The notes under the pieces were generated by a model, which did no database searches, was not told the DNA's origin, and saw nothing but the letters and a program-made list of their open reading frames with translations. 64,000 nt of DNA from Halovenus amylolytica (GTDB lineage Archaea > Halobacteriota > Halobacteria > Halobacteriales > Haloarculaceae), in assembly GCA_004015825.1 (NCBI GenBank), contig SAYS01000005.1, positions 62,001 through 126,000 on the forward strand, read 5' to 3'. A program made the position numbers and the translations under genes. Positions 34,155-42,864 of the stretch are shown one piece after another. The stretch's first letter is position 1; each line of letters starts with the position of its first letter.

Positions 34155-34676
34155 TCAAGAGTCGAGCAGCCGACCGTTCGGATCGATCTCGCCGTTCCGG
34201 ATACGCGTGCTACTGATGCGTTTCCCGTCCTCCGCGACCACGAAGGGTGCAGTGTGGATCTCGAGTCGGTCCAGCCCACGGTCGATTCGCTCGCCGTTGA
34301 GCTTGTTTGCGCGTCGCTGGGCTTTCGCTTCCGGAGAGACGACGAGCGCGTCGGCGTTGACTTTCGTCAGTGCTGGTCCGTAGGTGTCCTCCAGTCTGAT
34401 GATCTCGTAGGATGCCGTGTAGGGTTCGCTCAACTCGTCGAGTTCACTCTCCAGCGTTGTCCGCCGATCGTGATAGGCATCGAGTGGTGACTCTTTCCCC
34501 TCGACATCGCGGGTTTTTGTGGCGAGTTCGGGAGACGTGAGCCCGACAATTACGTGGCCGTCCCCCGGGCCGTCGTGTGTCGCAGTCTGAAACGCCTTGT
34601 GCAGTAGGGCCCGGTGACCGTTGTGAATCGGTGTGAATGTGCCGCCCAGAATTGCAGTCCGTTGGCTCCCTGTCAC
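34155..34676 (-). CDS. coaD: Phosphopantetheine adenylyltransferase, archaeal type
   Basis: A 173-residue nucleotidyltransferase with GGTFTPIHNGHRALL (T/HxGH motif) near residue 11 and the ISSTRIR (ISSTxxR) motif near the C terminus. It transfers AMP from ATP to 4'-phosphopantetheine to form dephospho-CoA. The sequence belongs to the archaeal/eukaryotic COG1019 group rather than bacterial CoaD. It is transcribed away from the gene on its right with no operon partner visible. Confidence 0.93.
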   Translation of the reverse strand: MTGSQRTAILGGTFTPIHNGHRALLHKAFQTATHDGPGDGHVIVGLTSPELATKTRDVEGKESPLDAYHDRRTTLESELDELSEPYTASYEIIRLEDTYGPALTKVNADALVVSPEAKAQRRANKLNGERIDRGLDRLEIHTAPFVVAEDGKRISSTRIRNGEIDPNGRLLDS

Positions 34677-34767
34677 AGATCCGTGTAGACTGTTCGAACA
34701 CCTATACGTACTGGTATCGATCTACAAACAGTCACAGAGTCGTGAGTATCGGGTCGCCGCTGTCGAA

Positions 34768-35445
34768 TCAGGCCTCCGACAAGAACTGGTAGCCGGTTCC
34801 ATCTGCAGCGATCTCGTCGAGGTCGGCTAGCAACTCCACGTACCGGCGGCCATCCTCGACTGACGTGTCGAGTGCGAGATCGTCCCAGCTACCCATACTG
34901 AAAAGCAGTTCATTTCGTCTGGTCCGGAGATCCTCCATATCTGCAACGAGGTCGTCGTCGATGTCGGTACAGCGCAACAGGAGCTGTTCGCGGTCGGACT
35001 GTGAAAGGGTGAGCATCCACTCCGAGGTGCCGACCTCGTCACGGTGTGCGGGAACGACGAGTTCCTCGTAGAGAATCTGTATGGTGTACCCCTCGACGAG
35101 CAGTTGCGAGAGGTTGTGCAGCCAGACCTGGTAGGTGCCAAGCAGCATAGCGACGACTCTATCTGGCGGATCCGACGTGAATCCCGACAGCGCCTGTTGC
35201 CAGCTCTCCGGTATCGATCCCGAGAACAGTTGCTCGTCCAGGGCTTCGATGCTCCTGTAGAGCTGTGTTACCGCCCGTTTCGTGCCGGCTTCGGGGGTCA
35301 TCTCTGCCCCCGACATCCCCTGGACCGGCAGCGGCGTCATCGGCCAGCCGAACCGCCCGAAGCCGCTCGGATCGAATGGATTCCCGGAGCTATCGAACCC
35401 CTGCAGTGTTCGTCGAAAAAGCTCGTACGGATCTCCGTCAGCCAT
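34768..35445 (-). CDS. Uncharacterised helical protein
   Basis: A 225-residue protein, started at MADGDPYELFRRTLQGF; the 21 residues before this in the longer frame do not look native. Residues 1-60 are glycine- and proline-rich; residues 65-225 are predicted all-helical, with LYRSIEALDEQLFSG, VAMLLGTYQVWLHNLSQLLVEG and RTRRNELLFSMGSWDDL. No membrane segment or motif that I can name. It is bounded by coaD and by a hairpin-rich intergenic segment. Confidence 0.7.
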   Translation of the reverse strand: MADGDPYELFRRTLQGFDSSGNPFDPSGFGRFGWPMTPLPVQGMSGAEMTPEAGTKRAVTQLYRSIEALDEQLFSGSIPESWQQALSGFTSDPPDRVVAMLLGTYQVWLHNLSQLLVEGYTIQILYEELVVPAHRDEVGTSEWMLTLSQSDREQLLLRCTDIDDDLVADMEDLRTRRNELLFSMGSWDDLALDTSVEDGRRYVELLADLDEIAADGTGYQFLSEA

Positions 35446-35527
35446 AGCTAGTGTATGTCTCTCGTGCACATCAGTGTGTTCCCGGAGCGGCACGAAGCGT
35501 TCAAGCACCCAGATACGGTACTAGCAG

Positions 35528-35755
35528 ATGCGTGCCCTAGTCCCCGCGCGAGCGAACCCGCTTGGGTGCGATGACACCGCGGTGAACCCGGGCATGCGAC
35601 ATACGTCTGACCACGTTACGGTCATCAGTCAGCCTAGCGGCTGACCGCCTCGACGGCTATCGCCGTCTCGGCAAAGTTGGCCTTCGGCCAACCGCCCGAC
35701 ACGAGGGTTAGCCGGCTGACCAAGGCACGACGCCGGGAATGATGCCGGTCGTTAG
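35528..35755. ncRNA. Candidate structured noncoding RNA (multi-hairpin intergenic segment)
   Basis: This segment lies in a 455-base gap. A stem formed by 35530-35537 and 35590-35597 encloses two smaller hairpins. Five hairpins follow in a row: TGACC (35608 with 35624), a 7-bp GTCAGCC stem with TAGC loop (35628-35645), GACGGC with TATC loop (35652-35667), a 7-bp GTTGGCC stem (35676-35692) and GGTTAG/CTGACC (35706-35721), then a bulged stem at 35727-35752. I searched by eye for SRP RNA (GGAAG, AGCAG) and RNase P (GAGGAAAGUCC, ACAGAA) signatures on both strands and did not find them. Strand and identity are open. Confidence 0.4.
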
Positions 35756-35868
35756 TGTTTCGGGCGACACCCCATTCATCTCGTCACGCAGACCACATGC
35801 TCCGTATCTGCGAAGTCGCCGTCGACGGTGATTCGCTTTACGTCGACGTCGGAGGCCGAGGTCACGGG

Positions 35869-35879
35869 CCTTTTTATCC
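35869..35879 (+). promoter_or_regulatory. TATA box of the 98-residue protein gene
   Basis: CCTTTTTATCC lies about 25 bases before ATG 35901, fitting a leaderless transcript. Confidence 0.5.
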
Positions 35880-35900
35880 GTCTGTCACGAGTCTCGTGCC

Positions 35901-36197
35901 ATGACCGACGACCCGGAATCCAATCTGGCAGAGTGGAAAGAGACGATGCAGGAAGAACACGAGGAGGCCATCAGGAATCCGGATCCCGACGCCGACCACG
36001 AAATCGAAGGGGTCACGCAGGTCAACTACAGGGTGTACTTCGAGTACGACCCCGGCACCGACTCGCTGGAGCGCACTCGCCGCGAGCAGGTCGACGAACT
36101 CACCGATCCGGAACTGCTCGGGTGTCGCTGCGGTGTGCGTGGGATGACTCCCGAAGAGGCGACCGAACACCTCCGTGTTGCCCGCGAGAAGAGGTGA
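35901..36197 (+). CDS. Small haloarchaeal hypothetical protein
   Basis: A 98-residue acidic protein. Residues 1-30 form a helix; 35-60 contain strands (QVNYRVYFEYDPGTDSL); the C-terminal part has CRCGVRGMTPEEATEHLRVA, with a single CxC. I do not recognise the family. It has its own TATA box and no same-strand neighbour. Confidence 0.75.
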   Translation: MTDDPESNLAEWKETMQEEHEEAIRNPDPDADHEIEGVTQVNYRVYFEYDPGTDSLERTRREQVDELTDPELLGCRCGVRGMTPEEATEHLRVAREKR

Positions 36198-36227
36198 ACT
36201 CCCCGAACAGCGGAAACCTGTGAAACG

Positions 36228-37151
36228 TCAGCGAAGTGCTTCTTCGAGCTTCGGGACGACCTGTTTCTTCCGGGACATCACACCGGGCAGGAATGCCTCT
36301 CGATCCTCGAACGTGGTATCCAGCGCCTCGGCCACCGTTTCGGTGTGATCGCCGGCGACGAAAACACTCGAGTCCTCTTCGAGGAGGTCGGTCACGAGCA
36401 TCACGAACACGTCGTAGGATCGTTCGTCGAGGACTTCGTCCATCGCGTCGATCACGCTATCGCGCTGGTCCAGAACGACGTCCGGGCTGACCGTCTCGAC
36501 CTGTCCGATCCCGACGAGCGTGTCCCCAAACTCGAATTCCTTGAAGTCGCCGAGTACCATCTCCCGCGGGCTCTTTTCTCCGAGTTTGCTCTTCTGGGTG
36601 AGAAGTGTTCTCCCGTACTCTTCGTAGTCGACGTCGGCGATATCGGCCAGTCGCTCGGCGACAACTCGATCCCTGTCGGTGGTCGTCGGTGATCGCAAGA
36701 CGACTGTATCACTAAGCAGGCCACTAATCATGAGTCCGGCAGTCTGGCTGTCGATCTCCTCGCCGGCTTCGTCGAACAGTCCCGTGAGCACTGTGGCTGT
36801 CGAGCCGACTGGTTCGTTCCGGAAGCGGATGGGGTTACTCGTCGTGACGTCGCCGATCCGGTGGTGATCGACAACTTCGACGACAGCCGCCTCCCTGGCG
36901 CCGTCGACTGTCTGACTGTGCTCGTTGTGATCGACCAAAATTAGCTCTTCGTCGGTCGCATCCGCCAGCAGGGAGGGAGGTGCGACGTCCCAGTGATCGA
37001 GGACGAACTCTGTCTCCGGGTTGAGCTCGCCCGCGCGAGCAGGCACCGCGTCGACTCCCTGTCGCTGTTTCAGGCGTGCGTGTGCGAGCGCCGACGTAAT
37101 CGCGTCTGTGTCCGGCTGTTGATGGCCGATGACGTGAATCGACTGTGACAT
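36228..37151 (-). CDS. ppaC: Manganese-dependent inorganic pyrophosphatase (family II)
   Basis: A 307-residue DHH-DHHA2 protein. GHQQPDTDAI at residue 8, LVDHNE near 72, EVVDHHRIGD near 92 and the C-terminal SRKKQVVPKLEEA are the class II pyrophosphatase motifs, which bind two Mn ions and the pyrophosphate. It hydrolyses cytosolic pyrophosphate to drive biosynthesis. The first His of the usual GHxxPDTD is retained. The AT-rich CTAATATAATAG at about 37183 on the opposite side gives the promoter. Confidence 0.93.
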   Translation of the reverse strand: MSQSIHVIGHQQPDTDAITSALAHARLKQRQGVDAVPARAGELNPETEFVLDHWDVAPPSLLADATDEELILVDHNEHSQTVDGAREAAVVEVVDHHRIGDVTTSNPIRFRNEPVGSTATVLTGLFDEAGEEIDSQTAGLMISGLLSDTVVLRSPTTTDRDRVVAERLADIADVDYEEYGRTLLTQKSKLGEKSPREMVLGDFKEFEFGDTLVGIGQVETVSPDVVLDQRDSVIDAMDEVLDERSYDVFVMLVTDLLEEDSSVFVAGDHTETVAEALDTTFEDREAFLPGVMSRKKQVVPKLEEALR

Positions 37152-37270
37152 AGGTTCACTAGCGTCCTACAGTGGGATGCCTAATATAATAGTGCCGAGT
37201 GTTCGGGTATTTGCCGTGTGTGCACAGTAACACACTGTAGTACAGTCCTGTTATGCCAGAGAGAGGAGCA

Positions 37271-37717
37271 TTATCTCGGCTCGTAAACCGTTATTTTCCC
37301 GCCGGCTCGGAGTTCTTCGACCTCCGCGATTCGGTCGTCTTCGAGCAGTTCGGTTAGTAACTCCTGGGCCTCGAACACCTCGAAGGGGCAATCCCGGATA
37401 CATTTCGATTTCGACGGATTTCTGCCCTCTTTTTCGGCGTAGCTCTCGATCCAGTCGTACAGTTCGTCGGTATCGTCTGTGACACTGTCGGCAGGATCCG
37501 GGTCGACCGAAGAGGCCGTTCGTTCGATCGTTTCGACATCCGTACCACAGCGATTACAGATGAAGGTGACAGCGACTTCGGTCTGTGACTCCGCCGTCGT
37601 CACTGCCACACTGGTGTTGTACCCGTCAGCAGCAGTACAACTCGGGCACTCCTCGGCCGCAGGTTCGAACGCAAACGAGTGGTCGTTGACTGTCAGCTGA
37701 ACGTCTCCGGAAACCAT
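37271..37717 (-). CDS. Uncharacterised zinc-ribbon protein
   Basis: A 148-residue protein. Two CxxC knuckles (CPSC at about 24 and CNRC at about 54) form a zinc ribbon, followed by an acidic linker and a small helical domain (KCIRDCPFEVFEAQELLTELLEDDRIAEVEE) that resembles a winged helix. A nucleic-acid-binding role is inferred, with no named family. Confidence 0.75.
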   Translation of the reverse strand: MVSGDVQLTVNDHSFAFEPAAEECPSCTAADGYNTSVAVTTAESQTEVAVTFICNRCGTDVETIERTASSVDPDPADSVTDDTDELYDWIESYAEKEGRNPSKSKCIRDCPFEVFEAQELLTELLEDDRIAEVEELRAGGKITVYEPR

Positions 37718-37858
37718 GGTAGATGTATCGCATCGGTCGTGCTATTTAGTAGCTCCGACAATGCAGGGCGAACCTGGCCGGATAAATGAGTTCATCATAT
37801 TCCAGTTTTATTTTAGTTAGATATGTTCTACTGTAAATAATCCGAATAGTATGCAAAA

Positions 37859-37866
37859 CTTAAAAC
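37859..37866 (+). promoter_or_regulatory. TATA box of the TFB-like gene
   Basis: ACTTAAAA lies about 27 bases before ATG 37890, a textbook position for a leaderless transcript. An AT-rich stretch from about 37790 precedes it. Confidence 0.55.
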
Positions 37867-37889
37867 AGTGACGCGCGAATTGTGCTACC

Positions 37890-39614
37890 ATGTCGAGAAC
37901 GTCAGAGGACAGTGTAGATCGTCGGCTGGTCGAGGTTGCGGAAAAACTCCAGGTCGCCAACGATACACTACAGATTACACAGGTACGGTTGAATCAGCTA
38001 AGCAACGAGCCGGATGTCGACGAGGACAATCTCGACGGCGTCGCCGCGACAGCGCTGGCACTCTCCTGTCGTGAGGACGGACTCCCCGTCAGCGAACACG
38101 ACATCGAGAAAGCGTGGTCGGAGACGCTCGATTCCGCGGACAACGAGGTCACTATCTCCCACCAGCAACTCGAAGCTGTCGGCAGCTATCTCGATATCGA
38201 CGAAGTACCGCCACACCCAAACGCCCTCGTCAAAGGGTTCGGTGAGGCTGTCGAGATGCCGGAGAACATGATCAACGTCGCCCATCGGCTGCTGTACGAC
38301 TGCTTCGAGATGAACCCGTCCGTCATCGCGAGCGGGACGTCGCCGGCAGCAACTGCGGGCGCAGTCCTCTCACTTGCGGCCTCGGTAAACGACAGGGAGC
38401 AGAGTTACGGACAGGACGCACTCGGGAAGGTCTCCGGGACCAACGAGGTAACGATCCGGAACCGTCGAGAGGTGCTCGAAGACCTCCTCGGAGAGGACCG
38501 CCTGCAGGACGACCGGTATCGCGTCGGACCAGATGCGCCCGCGACGGACACGACGGAGCAGTCGACAGCTGCCGACGGTGCCGGCACGACAGAGCCACCA
38601 ACCGAGCAGACTGGTTCGAGGACGGAAACAGCGGAGTCAGGCGAGGAGTCACAGGGGACAGCAGAAACGGAAGGAAGCGAGTTCCTCGAAACGGTCAGGT
38701 CGATGTATCCGGACGAACTCCCGACGACAGAGAGCGTCGCCGAAGCCCACGACGCCAGTACAGACGCCGTCAGCGCAGCACTTGCCGAGCTGTCGACCAG
38801 CGGGACGATCCAGCAAAAACGCGCCGGATCGGTCACGGTCTGGGTTCCAGCCGAACAGGACGCCGTCGAAGCCGACCTGACTGTCGACGCCGTCGAGACG
38901 GAGGTCGACGCGCTCGTCGAAGACCTCGACATCGGCGCCTCGACCCGACTGCTCGCACGCGGGATGGTAAGTGATGCAGTCGACAACGTAGGTGTCGAGG
39001 ATGCCGCCGAACTGGCCGGTGCAGTGATCGTCGCGGCGGCACGGATGGAAGATCTCGACACAGATACGGTCGAGGTCGCCGAACTACGGGAGTTCGAACC
39101 ACGTGTCATCACGCAGCGGCTCGACACCTTGGAAGAGACAGTCGACGTCGAGATCCCACGCCGTGATGCAGACGAGATCATCGGCGAAGTTGCCGACGAA
39201 CTCGGACTCTCGGAGGCCCTTCGGGAGGAGAGTCTCACCTCGCTGGAGCGATACGATGGGGACGAAGAGTACACGCCTGCCGAACTCGGTGCTGGCGCGG
39301 TCATGTTCGCCGCCACGGTCAATGCAACAGAACTCGACGTCGGTGCGGTCTCAGCTATCAGCGGTGCAGATCCAGATCACATCACCGATGCGATGAACAG
39401 CGTGGTCGTCTCACTGTGTCTGGGACTCGTCCGCGGCGATATCGCGTACGAGGACTGTTCGTGGACGACAGAGCTGCTCGAATCCGAACTGTCACCCGAG
39501 ATCGGTGACTCCTACACCGGACGTGTCATCGCACTTACGAAGACCTACACTGCTGGTCGAGAAGCACGGTACGTCGACGACGGGACGCTCGACATCGTTC
39601 TCGGCGAGGAGTAG
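37890..39614 (+). CDS. TFB-like protein with four cyclin-like segments and a central winged helix
   Basis: A 574-residue protein. Residues about 10-105 and 108-203 match the two cyclin folds of TFB/TFIIB: GVAATALALSCREDGLPVSE in the first and TSPAATAGAVLSLAASVND with NEVTIRNRREVL in the second. There is no N-terminal zinc ribbon or B-finger. A disordered acidic linker (204-262) leads to a winged-helix segment (262-320, SVAEAHDASTDAVSAALAEL). The C-terminal 330-415 and 423-510 again look cyclin-like (YTPAELGAGAVMFAATVNAT, SGADPDHITDAMN). Without the ribbon it should not recruit RNA polymerase in the standard way, so it may compete with TFBs or act as a scaffold or regulator. It converges on the P450 gene. 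Confidence 0.8.
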   Translation: MSRTSEDSVDRRLVEVAEKLQVANDTLQITQVRLNQLSNEPDVDEDNLDGVAATALALSCREDGLPVSEHDIEKAWSETLDSADNEVTISHQQLEAVGSYLDIDEVPPHPNALVKGFGEAVEMPENMINVAHRLLYDCFEMNPSVIASGTSPAATAGAVLSLAASVNDREQSYGQDALGKVSGTNEVTIRNRREVLEDLLGEDRLQDDRYRVGPDAPATDTTEQSTAADGAGTTEPPTEQTGSRTETAESGEESQGTAETEGSEFLETVRSMYPDELPTTESVAEAHDASTDAVSAALAELSTSGTIQQKRAGSVTVWVPAEQDAVEADLTVDAVETEVDALVEDLDIGASTRLLARGMVSDAVDNVGVEDAAELAGAVIVAAARMEDLDTDTVEVAELREFEPRVITQRLDTLEETVDVEIPRRDADEIIGEVADELGLSEALREESLTSLERYDGDEEYTPAELGAGAVMFAATVNATELDVGAVSAISGADPDHITDAMNSVVVSLCLGLVRGDIAYEDCSWTTELLESELSPEIGDSYTGRVIALTKTYTAGREARYVDDGTLDIVLGEE

Positions 39615-39615
39615 T

Positions 39616-40989
39616 CTAGCTATCTAATTTTTCGCCGTCCCGGGATTCGATCTGCATGTCGATCGGATCGATCGGCCGGGTCGTGATACTAACGGCGAGA
39701 TCGACCGCTGGATCTGACTGCAACCGGAGACGGTACCGGTGTGCGAGCGTGGCGAGAATGAGTTTCGCCTCGACCATCGCGAACTGCTGGCCGATACACC
39801 GTCGGGGACCACCACCGAACGGGAAGTACGCGAACTGTGGGCGATCACGCTCTGTTGCGAACCGTTCCGGACAGAACCGTTCGGGCTCGTCCCAGAACCG
39901 GTCGTCACGGTGGATCGTCCACTGTGAGGGTGCAATCGTCACACCCTCCGGGATGGCGTAGCCGCCGAGTTCGACCGGTTCCGTCGTTTCCCGAGGAATC
40001 TGTGGGACCGGTGGATAGAGCCGCATCGACTCCTCGATGACCTGTTCCGTGTATTCGAGGTCGGAGAGATCGTCGAAGGTTGCCGGGCCACCGTCGAGAA
40101 CGTCGTCGACTTCTGCGTGGAGTTTCTGTTCGACCTCTGGATGCTGGGAAAGGAGATACCAGGTGAACGTAAGCGCGGTCGCCGTCGTCTCGTGGCCAGC
40201 GAACAGAAACGTCATTAGCTCGTCCCGGATGAGTTTCTCAGACATGCCGTCGCCGTCCTCGTCGGTACTCGTGAGTAACCGCGAGAGCAGGTCGTCGTGT
40301 TGCTCGGCCTCACCACGGCGGGCCTCGACGAACGTCTCGATGACTGACTCCATCTCACGGATCCCCTGCTTGTACCGACGCCACATCGGAATCGGGACCC
40401 ATTTCGGAACCATCCGGGCGATGGGCTGTTTTCTCGGCTGCCCTGGCTCCTGTAACCCCTTGACGGTCTCGCGGATCTGCTGGCCCTCGTAGTCGATATC
40501 GCTGCCGAAGATAGATTCGACGAGAATCCGCAGTGTCAGTGCCTTCATCTCGTCTTCGATGTTGACGGTCGGTTCGCCGGTCCACTCGCCGGCCGACTGT
40601 TCGACGGCCGAGACCATCGTCTCGGTGTAGTCTGCGATCTGATCCATGTAGAAAACCGGCTGGATCCGCTGGCGCTGGCGTTCCCAGAGCGCACCCTCGC
40701 TCAGGACGAGTCCCTGGCCCAGAAGATCCCCGAGATCCTCTTTCGACTGTGCAGCCTTGGCGAATCGCTCCCGATCAGTCAGGATTTCTTCCACGAGATC
40801 GGGGTGGTTGACCTGGTAGAGAGTTCCGAACCCGAGCAGTCGGAGCCGAACGATATCACCGTCTTCCGCGGCCGCTTCGAACAGCCCACCCTGTTTCCTG
40901 ACGAGCTGGTAGGTGTTTCCGATTATCGGATGCCCATCGTGGGACGGCGGCTCCGCTGCGTATTCCGGTGGTGTCTCCATCTCGGACAT
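39616..40989 (-). CDS. Cytochrome P450 (CYP174-like)
   Basis: A 457-residue soluble P450. The I-helix AGHETTATALTFTWYL, the ExxR motif in VIEESMRLYPPVP and the heme ligand loop FPFGGGPRRCIGQQFA (Cys thiolate) are intact. No N-terminal membrane anchor is present. It inserts oxygen into an unknown substrate, with a ferredoxin as likely electron donor. Haloarchaeal CYP174 proteins have this architecture; their substrate is unknown. A terpenoid or carotenoid substrate is a guess supported only by the terpene-synthase-like gene 5 kb away. Start at MSEMETPP or the internal ATG (METPPEYAA). Confidence 0.92.
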   Translation of the reverse strand: MSEMETPPEYAAEPPSHDGHPIIGNTYQLVRKQGGLFEAAAEDGDIVRLRLLGFGTLYQVNHPDLVEEILTDRERFAKAAQSKEDLGDLLGQGLVLSEGALWERQRQRIQPVFYMDQIADYTETMVSAVEQSAGEWTGEPTVNIEDEMKALTLRILVESIFGSDIDYEGQQIRETVKGLQEPGQPRKQPIARMVPKWVPIPMWRRYKQGIREMESVIETFVEARRGEAEQHDDLLSRLLTSTDEDGDGMSEKLIRDELMTFLFAGHETTATALTFTWYLLSQHPEVEQKLHAEVDDVLDGGPATFDDLSDLEYTEQVIEESMRLYPPVPQIPRETTEPVELGGYAIPEGVTIAPSQWTIHRDDRFWDEPERFCPERFATERDRPQFAYFPFGGGPRRCIGQQFAMVEAKLILATLAHRYRLRLQSDPAVDLAVSITTRPIDPIDMQIESRDGEKLDS

Positions 40990-41079
40990 ACCCGTCAGTT
41001 CTCAACTCGCGAAAATAAGTATTGAGTGCCAGTTGCAGGGACTGAAACGAGCGGTCGTCGCGGTCGCCGTCCCGGCAGA

Positions 41080-42267
41080 TTACTGATTTGTCGAGATCAC
41101 TTCGACGACTGCACGGTCGTCGAGCACCGTGTCGGCACCGACCTGTCGGTCGCTCCGGCAGTCGATCCCGTGGAGAAAGCCCTCACCGATGTCGGAGTGG
41201 AGCTGATAGGCGAACTCCTCGGCTGTCGCACCCTCGGGAAGCAAGAAGCAGTCGCGGAAGGGGCCCTTCGACCAGGTGCCCGAGGCCGAACCAGGGAAGA
41301 CGGCCTTCAGCCCCAGCACGTCGAAAACGGCCGCTTCGAGTGCCTGCTGGACGCCAGTGCCGTCGAACTCGCCGACGAACTCCCGGATCTGTTCGAGCCC
41401 GGCTTCCTTCTCTGCGGGGAGATCGGCTGTTATCTCGAAGGAACTCTCGCCCGGCGTGTACTCGATGACGTCCTGTTCGGCACCGTTTTTGAGTGCTTTC
41501 TCCGCGTGGGCTGAGACGGGGACGAAGGTGAGATGCTCGTAGGCTGGATCAGTCGCGATCTCCTCCCAGTTGTCCTGTGCAGCGGCGGTATCCATCTTGT
41601 TGGCCGCGATGACCATCGGTTTCGTCCGCTTGCGAACGTCGCGAGCGAGTCGTTCATTCTCATCGTCGTCCCAGGAGAGCGGCGCGACGTCGAGGTCGGC
41701 GGCCAGGATGACCTGCTTGATCTCGGCCGGCGAGATTCCAAAGGCAGAGAGCTGTTCGGCGAGAATATCCTCCGGATCGGGATCCGAGAGCTGTTTGCTC
41801 TCGAATCGCTGGACCCCCTTTTCGAGGATATCGAGATACCACGCGTCGAGTTCTTCTTCGAGGAAGTCGATATCCGCTCGCGGATCGTGACCCTCCGTCT
41901 GTTCACCTTCGATATCTGTCTTGCCGGAGAAATCGACGACGTGGACGAGGACGTCGGTCTCGTTGAGATCGGTGAGAAACTGATTGCCGAGGCCACGGCC
42001 CTCGTGTGCACCCGGAACCAGTCCGGCGATATCCACGAGTTTGACCGGCACGAAGCGGGTGCCATTCTGACACATCCCGACGGAGGGCTGGCAGGATTCG
42101 TCGAACTCCGGGGCTGCACACGGTGTCCGGACGTAGGCTTCCCCGATGCTCGGGTCGATCGTGGTAAACGGGTAGGCACCTTCGGGAACGTCGTTCATCG
42201 TCGCTGCGTTGAACAGTGTCGACTTGCCAACCGATGGCTTGCCGACGAGGCCGATCCGATAACTCAT
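41080..42267 (-). CDS. ychF: YchF/OLA1-family GTP-binding ATPase
   Basis: A 395-residue Obg-HflX-superfamily protein. GKPSVGKST (G1) at 9, LVDIAGLVPGAHEGRGLG (G3) near 78, and a TGS domain at about 310-395 are clear. The G4 motif reads ANKMD. YchF/OLA1 proteins bind ATP or GTP and associate with ribosomes. The downstream neighbour on the strand is P450, 90 bp on, with no sign of coupling. Confidence 0.92.
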   Translation of the reverse strand: MSYRIGLVGKPSVGKSTLFNAATMNDVPEGAYPFTTIDPSIGEAYVRTPCAAPEFDESCQPSVGMCQNGTRFVPVKLVDIAGLVPGAHEGRGLGNQFLTDLNETDVLVHVVDFSGKTDIEGEQTEGHDPRADIDFLEEELDAWYLDILEKGVQRFESKQLSDPDPEDILAEQLSAFGISPAEIKQVILAADLDVAPLSWDDDENERLARDVRKRTKPMVIAANKMDTAAAQDNWEEIATDPAYEHLTFVPVSAHAEKALKNGAEQDVIEYTPGESSFEITADLPAEKEAGLEQIREFVGEFDGTGVQQALEAAVFDVLGLKAVFPGSASGTWSKGPFRDCFLLPEGATAEEFAYQLHSDIGEGFLHGIDCRSDRQVGADTVLDDRAVVEVISTNQ

Positions 42268-42452
42268 TGTCGGGAGAATGGGCCTGGCACTGAAAGCGAT
42301 TTCTACCGCAGCACGCGTGTGTGGTGTGTTTTCAGGGGACTGGTTCGTGGCTGTATCGGCTGGGACAGTTCGTCGAGAATAGTGTCATTTATCATCAGAG
42401 ATTCACCACGGCAGCAGCCACTCCCACGTTGGTTGACCCAATCGAGTCGTGC

Positions 42453-42710
42453 TTATGCACTGACCAGCCCGGGACAACTCGCCCGCACCTCGCCGCCATC
42501 AGTGACGGTGACATAACAGCCCTCGATACGAAACGAGACCGATAGCTCGATCGAATCGTTGCCGCTAGATTGTGCTGCGAGCCGACTCAGTGCCTGTGTA
42601 TCGATCACGTCTCCAATGCGTTCGTTGATCTCATCCCGTTCGATATCCCGTTCCTCGGCGATTGCGGTGACGATATTCCAGCACAGGGTTTCCGCGTTGT
42701 TGTCTGCCAT
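42453..42710 (-). CDS. HalOD1 output domain protein
   Basis: An 85-residue stand-alone HalOD1 domain. LCWNIVTAIAEERDIERDEIN and LSVSFRIEGCYVTVTDGGEVRA match the haloarchaeal output domain often found at the ends of response regulators. It is next to a large PAS-GAF-HTH regulator on the same strand, suggesting one signalling unit. A TATA-like AGCTATACT lies about 26 bases upstream. The ATG one codon earlier is possible. Confidence 0.88.
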   Translation of the reverse strand: MADNNAETLCWNIVTAIAEERDIERDEINERIGDVIDTQALSRLAAQSSGNDSIELSVSFRIEGCYVTVTDGGEVRASCPGLVSA

Positions 42711-42864
42711 CATCCTGTTTGTACAGTACAGCTATACTGGCATGGCCGTTACCAGAACGCCAGTAGTATGTCAACGAATCGTATACAACATGTATAGAAT
42801 GACCCGGTCGTGACTGCAGACACACGACGCTAACCGGCGAGAGTACAGCAGGTCCGAAAGATCG

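Noticed and set aside
33147-34490. 447-codon plus-strand frame opposite glpA and coaD
   Set aside because: Antisense of two conserved genes; composition unlike haloarchaeal proteins.
35528-35755. SRP RNA or RNase P RNA identity for the hairpin segment
   Set aside because: The universal sequence signatures of both RNAs are missing on each strand, so only an unidentified structured RNA is proposed.
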